Assembly: GCA_040878185.1 (NCBI GenBank)
Contig: JBBDMS010000055.1
Coordinates: 1-61,919 of the forward strand
Reading direction: 5' to 3'
Length of the DNA stretch: 61,919 nt
DNA from: JAWXBK01 sp040878185
GTDB lineage: Bacteria > Pseudomonadota > Alphaproteobacteria > Dongiales > Dongiaceae
Every line of letters starts with the position of its first letter. Positions within the stretch are counted from its first letter, which is position 1. Made by a program: the position numbers and the translations under genes. A model generated the notes under the pieces. That model had not been told where the DNA came from, did not search any database, and saw only the letters and a list, made by a program, of their open reading frames with translations. Shown piece by piece: positions 1 to 8,875 of the stretch.

Positions 1-232
1 CCGCCGCGCCGCGGCGCGGCGCCTCGGTTTCCGGTACGAGGGAATCTTCTACAATCATCTGGTCGTGAAGGGGCGCAACCGGGATACTGCCTGGTATTCC
101 ATCCTCGACGACGAATGGTCCGGGGTGCGTGCGACCTTCGAGCACTGGCTCGCGCCGCAGAATTTCGATTCGAGGGGGCAGCAGATCCACGCGCTCTCCG
201 CGCTCGCGGCGGCACGCTCGGTAACGCATTAG
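1..232 (+). CDS. GNAT family N-acetyltransferase (3' end only)
   Basis: Only the last 76 codons are present, read in frame from base 2; the start lies outside the window. The fragment contains AARRLGFRYEGIF followed by a conserved segment ending in NRDTAWYSIL and DDEW. This is the usual C-terminal part of RimJ/RimL-type acetyltransferases that modify N-terminal or other amines using acetyl-CoA. The acetyl-CoA-binding loop is upstream and cannot be checked. The substrate is unknown. Confidence 0.75.
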   Translation, partial: RRAAARRLGFRYEGIFYNHLVVKGRNRDTAWYSILDDEWSGVRATFEHWLAPQNFDSRGQQIHALSALAAARSVTH

Positions 233-307
233 CGGGCTGGGCCTTCGCTGGTGGCGCATCAGGTGTAGTGGCGATGCGCGCAGACCGATAATCGTCACGC
301 CCATCGT

Positions 308-382
308 CCTCATGGTGAGCTTGTCGAACCATGAGGGAAGCAACGTCGTGCCGCCTCGTCCTTCGACAGGCTCAGGACGAGG
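308..382. repeat. Two REP-like palindromes in the 233-456 intergenic region
   Basis: Two imperfect palindromes lie between the acetyltransferase gene and the convergent FAD oxidoreductase gene. The first (308-335) begins CCTCATGGTGAGC and ends GAACCATGAGG. The second (354-382) begins CCTCGTCCTTCGAC and ends CTCAGGACGAGG. Their cores (GAGCTTGTCGAA and TTCGACAGGCTC) are near inverse complements, so the elements sit head to head. Such dispersed intergenic palindromes are common in alphaproteobacterial genomes and may act as bidirectional 3' structures. The rest of the region holds no recognisable gene. Confidence 0.65.
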
Positions 383-456
383 TTGCAGGCCTCAAAGCGC
401 TGCCGCCTTCGCGTTGATCGCTTCCAAACGCCTTCCCCTCGATCTGCACGCGCCGT

Positions 457-1725
457 TTAAACCGCGCGGATGCCGTAGATCGGGCCATCCTTGAAGCGGG
501 CGAAGCGGAAGCCGGCGATGTCCATCGAGGGCTTGCCGTCGGCTGCGAGTTCGGCGGCGATCCGTCCGGTGATCGGGCCCATGCCGAATCCGTGCCCACT
601 CATGCCGGTCGCGATCACGAGGCCCGCGGGCGTGCCGGGTGCATCGATCACCGGGATCATGTCGGGCGTCATGTCGATCATGCCGGCCCAGCTCTTCTGC
701 ACGCTGACCGTGCCGATATCGGGAAACAGCGACTGGAACGCCGCGATCGCGTTGGCGTTGCGCGTGTCGTTCGGCGCCGGGTCGAGCACGCGCGTCTTCG
801 TATAGGCCGATGTCGGCTCGCCCCGGGCCTTGTCGATCAACCCGTCGAGAAACGGCCGCCCGAACTTGAGCCCGACGTCGCCGCGATTGGCCATCAGCCC
901 GGACCAGAAGCTCCTGAGATGCGCAATGCTGTCCGGCACGAGGAAATGATCGGTCGCGCCGTCGGCCAGATTGACCGCGCCATTCGCGCGCTGGCGGAAT
1001 CCGACATGCGGCGACCAGACGCCGCAGCTCGTGATCGGCCGCACCGGATCGATCAGCGTCACGCTCGCGCGAATGAGCAATTGCGGCAGATCGATCCCGA
1101 GCGGCCGCAGCAGACGCGCGGACCAGGCGCCGGCGGCGATAATCACCTTATCGCATTTGATGAAACGCTTTTCGGTCTGCACGCCCGATATGCGCCCGCC
1201 CTCGGTCTCGATCCGGAGCACGGCCTCGCCGGTCGCGATTTCGGCGCCGCCCTTGCGTGCCGCGGCGGCAAACGCGTCGGAGGCTTTCTCCGGTTCGGCC
1301 TGACCGTCATTCTCGGTGACGATGCCGCCGACGAAATCGCCGCGGATACCGGGTACGATCTCGGCGATCTCCGCGGGCGTGACGGCACGGGTGCGCAACT
1401 GGAACTGCCGCGCGACGTCGAGCCAGCCTTCATACTTCGCCATCGTCGCCGGATTGTTGGCGATCTTGATATTGCCGCCCATGCGCCAGCCGAGATCGGC
1501 GCCCAGCTCGGCCTCGAGCCCCTGCCATATCCGGATGCCTTCGATCATCAGCGGCACTTCGAAGGGATCGCGACCCTGCTGGCGCACGAAACCCCAGTTG
1601 CGGCTCGATTGCTCGCCGGCGATGCGGCCCTTCTCGAGCAGCAGTGGCCTCAGCCCTTTCTTCACCAGATACCAGGCGGCGCTTGTACCCACGATGCCAC
1701 CGCCGACGATCACCGCATCCGTCAT
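457..1725 (-). CDS. FAD-dependent oxidoreductase, DAO family (sarcosine/D-amino acid oxidase-like)
   Basis: A 422-residue flavoprotein of the DAO (glycine oxidase/sarcosine oxidase/DadA) fold. The N-terminal dinucleotide-binding motif VIVGGGIVGTSAAWYL starts at residue 5 and is followed by an acidic residue in LLLEKG for the FAD ribose. The C-terminal FAD-contact motif GMSGHGFGMGP is at about 374-384. It should oxidise a secondary or primary amine to imine. The start at 1725 was chosen because it gives MTDAVIVGGG and has AGAGGGG upstream; a longer frame adds 19 residues unlike the family. It follows the creatinase-like gene by 25 bp on the same strand, suggesting one transcript and a shared substrate route, by analogy with creatinase plus sarcosine oxidation. 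The substrate is inference. Confidence 0.85.
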   Translation of the reverse strand: MTDAVIVGGGIVGTSAAWYLVKKGLRPLLLEKGRIAGEQSSRNWGFVRQQGRDPFEVPLMIEGIRIWQGLEAELGADLGWRMGGNIKIANNPATMAKYEGWLDVARQFQLRTRAVTPAEIAEIVPGIRGDFVGGIVTENDGQAEPEKASDAFAAAARKGGAEIATGEAVLRIETEGGRISGVQTEKRFIKCDKVIIAAGAWSARLLRPLGIDLPQLLIRASVTLIDPVRPITSCGVWSPHVGFRQRANGAVNLADGATDHFLVPDSIAHLRSFWSGLMANRGDVGLKFGRPFLDGLIDKARGEPTSAYTKTRVLDPAPNDTRNANAIAAFQSLFPDIGTVSVQKSWAGMIDMTPDMIPVIDAPGTPAGLVIATGMSGHGFGMGPITGRIAAELAADGKPSMDIAGFRFARFKDGPIYGIRAV

Positions 1726-1750
1726 GCTGCCCCTCTTCACGGAAACGACC

Positions 1751-2920
1751 TCAGAGAATCTCGAGCGGCACGGCGCCGCCACCGGTCAGCAGTTCGAGCC
1801 CGCTCTCGGTCAGCGCATAGGTGCCGCCCTGGATGATACCGATGCCTTCGTCTTCCATTTCGATGCAGCTATGCAGCACGAAGCTGGTGTTCGCCTGCAT
1901 GATCTGGCTCGATTCGCGGCAGATCTCAAGCGCCTCGAGCCACACCGGCGGATAAGCGATGCCGATGCCGTAGCCGAAGCGCATCACGAACGCGTCCTCG
2001 AGTCCTGCGGCGCGTAACGGCTTGAGCGCGGCTTCCTCGACCGCGGCGACAGGCGTACCGATCTTGCAGGCGCGTTCGCCTTCCTCGAGCGAGACGCGGC
2101 AGAGCTCATAGAGCTCGCCCGCGCGTTTGCCGGGGTCGCCGAGCGAAAATGTATGCAGGGTGACCGCGTGATAGCGATGTTCGACACCGGCAAACTCGGC
2201 ATGAACCAGCTCGCCTTTCTGCATGACGCGTGATCGCGCGGCGCCGTGGCCGCCCGGCGTGCGCGGGCCCGAGGCGAGCTCGGTCGTGATCGCCCAGTAG
2301 TCGGAGCCGGCACGACGCATCGCGGCCTCGATCTCGGCCGTCAGCGCAATCTCGGTGACGCCTTGCTTCGCTGTCTTGCGCGCGGCCTCGAGCCCGGCGC
2401 GCGCATAGGATGCCGCGCGGCGCATATAGCTCATTTCCGTCGGCGATTTGACGACGCGCGGGGCGCCCAGAATCCTGTTGGCATCGACCAGCGTCGCGGG
2501 CGCGATCGCGCGCGCGATCGCCTGTACCATCGGATAAGAGAGCATGTTGGACCCGAGCTCGATCCCGACCCTGCTGCCAGCCCTGAGGCCCTTCTCGGTC
2601 GCGACCTGCGCGTAAAGCGCCGCCACGTCGTCGACATGAAGCTTGTAGATGCGGATATCGGCGATCCAGCTCGATTCGCGTGCCAGCGGCCGGTCGGTGT
2701 TGCGCAGAACCAGCGTGGGTTCGCCCGGATCGGATGTCGCAAAGATCATCGCCTGCGGGCTGACCGCGCTGGTCCAGCTGTCATAGCCGCCGAAATAGAA
2801 CTGATGCTCGGGCGAGACCGAGATCACGACATCGATGCCGGCATCGCGCAGTTTGGGGCGCACGGCATCGAGCCGCGCGCGATGTTCGGCTTCGGTGAAG
2901 GCGGCGAAGGGTGGGACCAT
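1751..2920 (-). CDS. M24-fold hydrolase, creatinase-like, lacking metal ligands
   Basis: A 389-residue protein with the creatinase N-terminal domain (about 1-155) and the pita-bread M24 domain (about 165-385). In metal-dependent M24 peptidases five residues (D, D, H, E, E) bind two metals. Here the first Asp is E242 (AEFAG), the second is V253 (in HAVTLHTF), the His is lost in FGYGIGIAYPPVW (about 315-327), and the last Glu is Q364. H225 in TPGGHGAARSR aligns with the catalytic His of creatinase. This points to a metal-independent amidinohydrolase or amide hydrolase rather than an aminopeptidase. It is the first gene of a pair with the FAD oxidoreductase. Creatine or ectoine-type substrates are possible but unproven. 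Confidence 0.8.
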   Translation of the reverse strand: MVPPFAAFTEAEHRARLDAVRPKLRDAGIDVVISVSPEHQFYFGGYDSWTSAVSPQAMIFATSDPGEPTLVLRNTDRPLARESSWIADIRIYKLHVDDVAALYAQVATEKGLRAGSRVGIELGSNMLSYPMVQAIARAIAPATLVDANRILGAPRVVKSPTEMSYMRRAASYARAGLEAARKTAKQGVTEIALTAEIEAAMRRAGSDYWAITTELASGPRTPGGHGAARSRVMQKGELVHAEFAGVEHRYHAVTLHTFSLGDPGKRAGELYELCRVSLEEGERACKIGTPVAAVEEAALKPLRAAGLEDAFVMRFGYGIGIAYPPVWLEALEICRESSQIMQANTSFVLHSCIEMEDEGIGIIQGGTYALTESGLELLTGGGAVPLEIL

Positions 2921-3006
2921 CTCTGCTCTCGCTCCGGGATTGAGGTTCGCGCGAGCCTAGCGGGGCCCGCAGAGGGCGGCAATTGGCTCGGCACAGGCCC
3001 CTTATC

Positions 3007-3119
3007 GTCGTCATTGCCGGGCTTGACCCGGCAATCCACCGAGCAATCAGGGTCTGCGCCGATGAATGTACGCGGAGCGACGGATAAGCAGATGCCCGGG
3101 TCAAGCCCGGGCATGACGG
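3007..3119. repeat. Inverted pair of REP-like palindromes (250-bp gap 2921-3170)
   Basis: Two palindromes in opposite orientation flank about 53 bp. The first (about 3007-3037) contains CATTGCCGGGCTTGACCCGG followed by CAATCC. The second (3091-3119) reads GATGCCCGGGTCAAGC then CCGGGCATGACG. Each is self-complementary, and the second is close to the reverse complement of the first. This is a widespread alphaproteobacterial intergenic element; the false peptide signatures MPGLDPGI and RVKPGND arise from it in several frames. It lies downstream of folC and upstream of the M24 gene. Confidence 0.75.
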
Positions 3120-3170
3120 AATTTTATCGGATAGGCCGGAGTGAACGTCGAAGGGTAAAATTCGCTCGCT

Positions 3171-4532
3171 CTACCCGTTCTTCGTCAGCACTTCGCCGGC
3201 GAAATAAAGCGAGCCGCAGAAGAGCAGGCGCGCGGGGCGGGATTCGCGTTCGAGGATGCGGGCAAGTGCCGCCTCGATGCCCGTTGCGGCCTCGGCATTC
3301 ACGATGCCGGTCGCGCGCGCCGCAGCCAGCATCTCCTCGCCCGTCAGGTTCTGGTGCCCGCCGCCGATCGAGACCGCCTGCAGCGAGGCGATATGCGGTG
3401 CCAGATGCCGCAGATAATCGACCGGCTGTTTGGTGTTCAGCATACCGAAGACGAGATGCACCGGCTTCGATTCGCCGGCCTGCCGGTCCGCCTCGGCCCA
3501 GTCGCGCAGCACCGAAGCTATCGCAGCGCCTGCGGATTCGTTGTGCCCGCCATCGACCCACATCTCCCAGCCTGGCTTCAGCCCTGCGGCCAGCGTGCCT
3601 TTGGTCAGATGCTGCATCCGCGCCGGCCAGGAAACCTCGACGAGCCCGCGCCGGATCGCATCGTCGCGCACGTCGATATCGCCGAGGCAGGGCAGGGTCG
3701 CAATCGCCATGCCGGCATTGCCGATCTGGAAATCGCCGAGCAGCCCCGGCCGCGGCAGATGCAACTCGCGATTGGCGTCACGAAAGCGCATGCCCGAACC
3801 CGCGCCTTCGTCTTCAGGCAGGCAGGTCCATTCGCGGCCCTCGCGCACCAGGGCGACGCCCAGTTTCGCCGCGCGCGAGTCGAACACGGATGACGCTTCC
3901 GGCGGCTGCGTGCCGATGACCGCGGGCACGCCGGCTTTCATGATCCCGGCTTTCTCGAAGGCGATCGTTGCCAGCGTGTCGCCAAGATACATCATGTGAT
4001 CCATCGAAATCGGCGTCAGCACCGTCGCGAGCGGTCGGTCGATCATGTTGGTCGCATCGAGCCTTCCGCCGAGCCCGGTTTCGAGCAGCAGGATATCGGC
4101 CGGTGTTTCGGCGAAGGCGAGAAACGCCGCGACCGTCGTGATTTCGAAGAAGGTGATGTTCCGCTGGTCGTTCGCACGCTCGCATTTTTCGAGCAGGTCG
4201 ATCAGCCGTTCCTCGTCGATGAGGGTGCCGGCAAGCCGGATGCGTTCGTGAAAGCGCACGAGATGCGGCGAGGTGTAGACATGGACACGATAGCCGGCCG
4301 CCTCCAGCATCGCGCGCAGATAGGCGATGACCGAACCCTTCCCGTTGGTGCCGGCGACATGCACGACCGGCGGCAGCCGGTCCTGCGGGCGGCCGACGCG
4401 ATCGAGCAGGTCGGCGACACGGTCGAGGCCGAGATCGATGATTTTCGGATGCAGCCGATTGAGCCGTTCGAGAACGCGGTCGCTGCCCGCGAGCGGCGGA
4501 TTGGACGATGACGCGTCGGTCGGGTTTGCCAT
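3171..4532 (-). CDS. folC: Bifunctional dihydrofolate synthase/folylpolyglutamate synthase
   Basis: A 453-residue Mur-ligase-like enzyme that joins glutamate to dihydropteroate and then extends the gamma-glutamyl tail of folates. The ATP-binding motif GTNGKGS is at 61-67, LLETGLGGRLDATN follows in the central domain, and the C-terminal glutamate-ligase domain contains the conserved DGGHN segment. It is last in the minus-strand order trpB-trpA-accD-folC, which is typical for alphaproteobacteria, 47 bp after accD. No strong ribosome binding site is visible before the ATG at 4532, so the exact start is slightly uncertain. Confidence 0.95.
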   Translation of the reverse strand: MANPTDASSSNPPLAGSDRVLERLNRLHPKIIDLGLDRVADLLDRVGRPQDRLPPVVHVAGTNGKGSVIAYLRAMLEAAGYRVHVYTSPHLVRFHERIRLAGTLIDEERLIDLLEKCERANDQRNITFFEITTVAAFLAFAETPADILLLETGLGGRLDATNMIDRPLATVLTPISMDHMMYLGDTLATIAFEKAGIMKAGVPAVIGTQPPEASSVFDSRAAKLGVALVREGREWTCLPEDEGAGSGMRFRDANRELHLPRPGLLGDFQIGNAGMAIATLPCLGDIDVRDDAIRRGLVEVSWPARMQHLTKGTLAAGLKPGWEMWVDGGHNESAGAAIASVLRDWAEADRQAGESKPVHLVFGMLNTKQPVDYLRHLAPHIASLQAVSIGGGHQNLTGEEMLAAARATGIVNAEAATGIEAALARILERESRPARLLFCGSLYFAGEVLTKNG

Positions 4533-4579
4533 GATGTCGATCGACGCTGGGCGCTTTCGATCCGGAACGAGCGGTCCGG

Positions 4580-5539
4580 TCAGCGCGCGGCGCCGCCGCT
4601 CCGGTGGGTTTCGTTGCGGTCCGGCGCGTTCAGAATCGGGATCGCATCCGGTCGCGGCGGAACGATCGCCTCCCGCGAACCCGCAGGACGGCCCGGGCGG
4701 GTGATGAGGCGGATCAGCCGGATCAGGGTCTCGCGCAACTGGCCGCGCGGCACCACCATATCGACCATGCCGTGCTCGCGCAGATATTCAGCGCGCTGGA
4801 ATCCGGCCGGCAACGTTTCGCGGATCGTCTCTTCGATGACGCGCGCGCCGGCAAAGCCGATGACAGCACCGGGTTCGGCGATGGCAATATCGCCGAGCAT
4901 CGCAAAGGACGCGCTGACGCCGCCGGTGGTCGGGTCGGTCAGCACGACGAAGTACGGCAATCCGGCTTCCTTGACCTCGTCAATCGCGATGATCGTGCGC
5001 GGCATCTGCATCAGCGACAGGATGCCTTCCTGCATACGAGCGCCACCCGAAGCCGGAATGGCGATCAGCGGTGCGCGGTTCGCAACCGCATGGCGCGCCG
5101 CCGCGATCAGTCCGTCGCCGACCGCCTGGCCCATCGAGCCGCCCATGAAATCGAAATTGAACTGTGCGATGACAGCGCGCATGCCGTCCATCGTGCCGTC
5201 GGCGACGATGATCGCATCCTGTTCGCCGGTCTTGGACTGCGCTTCCTTGAGCCGGTCGGAATAGCGCTTTCGGTCGCGGAATTTCAGCGGATCTGGTTCG
5301 ATCTTCGGCAATGCGAGGCGCGTATAAATGCCGTCGTCAAAGAGGAGACCGAGGCGCCGCTGGGCCTCGATGCGCAGATGATGACCGCATTCCGGGCAGA
5401 CGCGATGGTTCGCCTCGAGATCGCGGTGAAACACCATCTGGCCGCAGGCGGGGCATTTTTCCCAGAGATTTTCCGGCACGTCGGTCTTGCGAACCAGCGC
5501 CTGCAGTTTCGGCCGGACGAAATTGTTGATCCAGCTCAT
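4580..5539 (-). CDS. accD: Acetyl-CoA carboxylase carboxyltransferase subunit beta
   Basis: A 319-residue protein that transfers CO2 from carboxybiotin to acetyl-CoA together with AccA, the first step of fatty acid synthesis. The N-terminal four-cysteine zinc finger is complete (C29, C32, C48, C51). The crotonase-like core follows, with GGSMGQAVGDG and a glycine-rich PASGGARMQEG segment. The tail after about residue 290 is long and rich in Pro and Arg. The ATG at 5539 overlaps the trpA stop by four bases (ATGA) and has GAGGAAG upstream, so translation is likely coupled to trpA. Confidence 0.97.
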   Translation of the reverse strand: MSWINNFVRPKLQALVRKTDVPENLWEKCPACGQMVFHRDLEANHRVCPECGHHLRIEAQRRLGLLFDDGIYTRLALPKIEPDPLKFRDRKRYSDRLKEAQSKTGEQDAIIVADGTMDGMRAVIAQFNFDFMGGSMGQAVGDGLIAAARHAVANRAPLIAIPASGGARMQEGILSLMQMPRTIIAIDEVKEAGLPYFVVLTDPTTGGVSASFAMLGDIAIAEPGAVIGFAGARVIEETIRETLPAGFQRAEYLREHGMVDMVVPRGQLRETLIRLIRLITRPGRPAGSREAIVPPRPDAIPILNAPDRNETHRSGGAAR

Positions 5540-6411
5540 GCCGCTTCCTCACGGCCGGCCTTGTGCACGCCGGCGGCGAGGTTCGCCACGAAGGCGAGCG
5601 CGTCCTCGACCAGGCCGGGCTTCGCGCGGCCCTTTGCATCGAGGTTGGCTGCGATGCGCTCGACGAGGGCCGAGCCGACGACGGCCGCATCGGCAACGCG
5701 CGCGACATTGCCGGCCTGCTCCGGCGTCCGGATGCCGAAACCGACCGCGACCGGCAGATCGGTATGGCGCTTCAGCCGCATGACGGCGCCGCGCACATGC
5801 TCGTCGCTGGCCGAGCGCGTGCCGGTGATGCCCATGATCGAAACGTAATAGACGAAGCCCGATGTGTTGTTCAGCACGACCGGCAGGCGCTTGTCATCGG
5901 TCGTCGGCGTCGCGAGACGGATGAAATTCACGCCCGCGGCCAGCGCCGGCAGACAGAGCTCGCCGTCTTCCTCGGGCGGCAGATCGACGACGATCAGCCC
6001 GTCCACGCCGACCGCGAGCGCATCGTCGAGGAAGCGTTCGACGCCGTGGCTGTAGATCGGATTGTAATAGCCCATCAGTACGATCGGCGTGTCGCTGTCG
6101 CGTTTGCGGAACGCCTCGACCAGCGCGAGGGTCCGGGTCATGCGATGCCCGCTTTTGAGCGCGCGCAGGCCGGCCGCCTGGATCGCGGGCCCGTCGGCCA
6201 TCGGATCGGTGAACGGCATGCCGATCTCGATCAGATCGGCGCCAGCCCCGGGCAGACCCTGCAGCAAGGCGAGCGAGGTGTCGTATTCGGGATCGCCGCC
6301 GGTAACGAAGGTGATGAGTCCGCCACGGCCCTGCGACTTGAGCGATGCAAAGCGCTTTGCGATGCGGCCGGAATCGGGCGCGCGCGCCGTATCGTTCACC
6401 GCATGGCTCAC
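5536..6411 (-). CDS. trpA: Tryptophan synthase alpha chain
   Basis: A 291-residue TIM-barrel subunit that cleaves indole-3-glycerol phosphate to indole, passing it through the tunnel to TrpB. The catalytic acids are present in LIEIGMPFTDPMADGP: E62 and D73, equivalent to E49 and D60 of the enteric enzyme. The start is GTG at 6411, overlapping the trpB stop as GTGA; an ATG slightly downstream is possible but would lose the coupling. It is followed directly by accD. Confidence 0.96.
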   Translation of the reverse strand: MSHAVNDTARAPDSGRIAKRFASLKSQGRGGLITFVTGGDPEYDTSLALLQGLPGAGADLIEIGMPFTDPMADGPAIQAAGLRALKSGHRMTRTLALVEAFRKRDSDTPIVLMGYYNPIYSHGVERFLDDALAVGVDGLIVVDLPPEEDGELCLPALAAGVNFIRLATPTTDDKRLPVVLNNTSGFVYYVSIMGITGTRSASDEHVRGAVMRLKRHTDLPVAVGFGIRTPEQAGNVARVADAAVVGSALVERIAANLDAKGRAKPGLVEDALAFVANLAAGVHKAGREEAA

Positions 6412-7619
6412 AGGTCGGTTCCCAGCGCGTCGGCAACGGTGAAAATGTCCTTATCGCCACGGCCGCACATGTTCATGACCAGCAGGTGATCCTTCGCGAG
6501 TTTCGGCGCGAGCTTGGTCACATGGGCCAGCGCATGCGCCGGTTCGAGCGCAGGCAGGATCCCCTCGGTGCGGGCGCAAAGCTGGAAGGCGGCGAGCGCC
6601 TCCTTGTCGGTCGCGGCGACATAGGTGACGCGCCCGCTATCGTGCAGCCAGCTATGTTCGGGGCCGATGCCGGGATAATCGAGCCCGGCCGAGATCGAAT
6701 GCGCCTCGGTGATCTGGCCGTCGTCGTCCTGCAGCAGATAGGTGCGGTTGCCGTGCAGCACGCCCGGCCGTCCGCCGTTCAATGAGGCGGCATGCTTGTC
6801 GGTGTCGAGCCCGTGTCCGGCCGCTTCGACGCCGATCATCTTCACGTTCGGCTCATCGAGAAACGGATGGAACAGGCCGATCGCATTCGAGCCGCCGCCG
6901 ATGCAGGCGATCAGCGTGTCGGGCAGGCGGCCTTCGGCCTTCTGCATCTGCTCGCGTACTTCGCGGCCGATGACGCACTGGAAATCGCGCACCATCGCCG
7001 GATAGGGATGCGGGCCCGCCGCGGTGCCGATGATGTAGAACGTGTCCTCGACATTCGCGACCCAGTCGCGCAGCGCTTCGTTCATCGCATCCTTGAGCGT
7101 GCGGCTGCCGCTCTTGACCGGTCGCACCTCGGCGCCGAGCAGCCGCATGCGGAACACGTTCGGCTTCTGCCGCTCGATGTCGATCTCGCCCATATAGACG
7201 ACGCAGGGCAGACCGAAGCGCGCGCAGACCGTCGCGGTCGCGACGCCATGCTGGCCGGCGCCGGTTTCGGCGATGATCCGCTTCTTGCCCATGCGGCGGG
7301 CCAGCAGGATCTGGCCGAGGCAGTTGTTGATCTTGTGCGCGCCGGTATGGTTGAGCTCGTCGCGCTTGAAATAGATCTTTGCGCCGCGCAGCTCTTCGGT
7401 CAGGCGCTCGGCGAAATAAAGCGGGCTCGGCCGCCCGACATAATGTTCGAGATAGCCTTCCAGCTCGCCATGGAAATCCGGATCGATCTTCGCCGCCGCA
7501 TAGGCGCGCTCGACATCGAGGATCAGCGGCATCAGCGTTTCGGCGACGAAACGGCCGCCGAACATACCGAAATGCCCCTGTTCGTCGGGCCCGGCGCGGA
7601 AGGTGTTGAGGTTGTTCAT
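6408..7619 (-). CDS. trpB: Tryptophan synthase beta chain
   Basis: A 403-residue PLP enzyme that condenses indole with serine to tryptophan. The PLP lysine is K96 in HTGAHKINN, and the phosphate-binding loop GGGSNAIG is at 241-248. Length and motifs match the TrpB1 type that pairs with TrpA. In related genomes trpF commonly precedes trpB directly; here trpF lies 4.2 kb upstream, beyond the 7751-11824 block. The 131 bp before trpB (7620-7750) must therefore hold its promoter unless it is read from the lipoprotein gene. No clear Shine-Dalgarno sequence is seen. Confidence 0.97.
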   Translation of the reverse strand: MNNLNTFRAGPDEQGHFGMFGGRFVAETLMPLILDVERAYAAAKIDPDFHGELEGYLEHYVGRPSPLYFAERLTEELRGAKIYFKRDELNHTGAHKINNCLGQILLARRMGKKRIIAETGAGQHGVATATVCARFGLPCVVYMGEIDIERQKPNVFRMRLLGAEVRPVKSGSRTLKDAMNEALRDWVANVEDTFYIIGTAAGPHPYPAMVRDFQCVIGREVREQMQKAEGRLPDTLIACIGGGSNAIGLFHPFLDEPNVKMIGVEAAGHGLDTDKHAASLNGGRPGVLHGNRTYLLQDDDGQITEAHSISAGLDYPGIGPEHSWLHDSGRVTYVAATDKEALAAFQLCARTEGILPALEPAHALAHVTKLAPKLAKDHLLVMNMCGRGDKDIFTVADALGTDL

Positions 7620-7750
7620 GCGGTCACTTCGACGATGCGGAAATGCTCACAAAAGCGGAGCGAGCGCAGAATGAACCACAGCGGCGACCCGAGGTCAAAA
7701 GGCGAAGATCGGCCGGCGAGAGAGCTATAAAACGGAAGCGCTTCAACCGG

Positions 7751-8827
7751 TTAAGGTCGAAACGCCCAGTAGGGGCCGGCATCGGTATCGACCCGGCCGA
7801 GGCCGAATCGCCGATCCGGTCCGATCGCTGTGTTCAGCACCTGATGGATGTCGGCCAGAAGCAGCCGGTTGGTGCCGTAATAGCTGTGCCCGATGCTGTC
7901 GGCGCTGATCACGGTTGCGTCGATCGTTTCGATACCGGGGTAGACGAACGGTTCCTCGCCCGCACCGCCCGCCACATCGTCGCCGGTGAAGCTGCCCGCC
8001 AGCATCAACGCGCGATCGGCGCGCGATACATAGAGCGTAATGCGCCCGGCACTGTCGACGAGTGCCGCTGCTCGCTTCTCAAGCATGCCCTTGTCCATTT
8101 CGGGTGCCGCCAGAATCAGCTCATCGATGATCGGGCCGCGATCTCCGCTGCGCTGTGCTGCAATGCGCGACAGAGCGAGGACGGTGACGCGATTGCCCAT
8201 CGAGTGGGCGATCAGATGCTCACGGTTGGCAACGCCCGTGCGATCGAGCAGTTCGAGCAGTTCGGCGAGTGCCGGTGCTGCCTTTTCGGCCGCTTCGCGG
8301 TCGCTGCTGAATCCCATCAGGCTGGTGCCGGCCGGCCAGCTGAACGCAACGATCGCGCCTTGCCAGTCGAGATCGGCGGAAAGCTGCGCGGTACGCTGCA
8401 CCGCCTCGGCGAAGCTGGTGTTGAACCCGTGCACGAAGATGAGCGCTTCGCGGCGTGGGGACGCTTTCAGCTCGGCCGCGACCGCGGCCAGGAACCCGTT
8501 CGCGTCCATGCTCTCGAGCGAGAGGAGGGCGACATGCGAATCGGGATCGGCATCGCCTTCCCACAAGGCGGGCTCTTCCAGCGACCCGATCTCATGCCCC
8601 TCGGGAATGCTCACTGCCGCCACGCCGAAGGACACATCGCTTTCTTTTGAGCCGTAGCGTTCGGCCGGATTGTTCTTTCCGGTGTCGATCCGGTTGGTGC
8701 CGTACAGCACGAGCCGGGTCTGCGCTTCGGTCACCGGCGCCGGGGCCGCCGCCGTGACGCAGCCGCCGAGCGCCAGGAGGCAAATGAGAGCCGGGGCCCA
8801 GAGCCGGCAACCGAGCGATGCTGTCAT
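7751..8827 (-). CDS. Lipoprotein alpha/beta hydrolase (DUF900-like)
   Basis: A 358-residue predicted lipoprotein. The hydrophobic signal peptide ends in LALGGC (lipidated C23). The mature part is an alpha/beta hydrolase of the DUF900 type: an oxyanion-loop motif FVHGFN at 131-136, nucleophile elbow AHSMG (S209), and a C-terminal His in DSIGHSYYG as third triad member. It should sit in the envelope and act as an esterase, lipase or acyltransferase on an unknown substrate. The ATG at 8827 is preceded by GAGGGGAA at good spacing; in-frame ATGs further up give a non-secretory N-terminus. It is divergent from the phospholipid cassette, with a 14-bp tandem repeat between them. Confidence 0.8.
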   Translation of the reverse strand: MTASLGCRLWAPALICLLALGGCVTAAAPAPVTEAQTRLVLYGTNRIDTGKNNPAERYGSKESDVSFGVAAVSIPEGHEIGSLEEPALWEGDADPDSHVALLSLESMDANGFLAAVAAELKASPRREALIFVHGFNTSFAEAVQRTAQLSADLDWQGAIVAFSWPAGTSLMGFSSDREAAEKAAPALAELLELLDRTGVANREHLIAHSMGNRVTVLALSRIAAQRSGDRGPIIDELILAAPEMDKGMLEKRAAALVDSAGRITLYVSRADRALMLAGSFTGDDVAGGAGEEPFVYPGIETIDATVISADSIGHSYYGTNRLLLADIHQVLNTAIGPDRRFGLGRVDTDAGPYWAFRP

Positions 8828-8875
8828 GGAATAAATTCCCCTCGATCTCGTTGGCCGCCGGACGTTCGGGGGCCA

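Noticed and set aside
592..1836. 414-codon plus-strand open frame over the FAD oxidoreductase gene
   Set aside because: Antisense shadow in a GC-rich gene; composition is His/Arg/Asp-rich without any domain, while the minus strand has a clear flavoprotein.
2781..3114. Small minus-strand frames starting MPGLDPGI or MTRASAYPS
   Set aside because: They are translations of the intergenic palindromes. The MPGLDPGI/RVKPGND signature is a known artefact of this repeat, and the frames run into the M24 gene.
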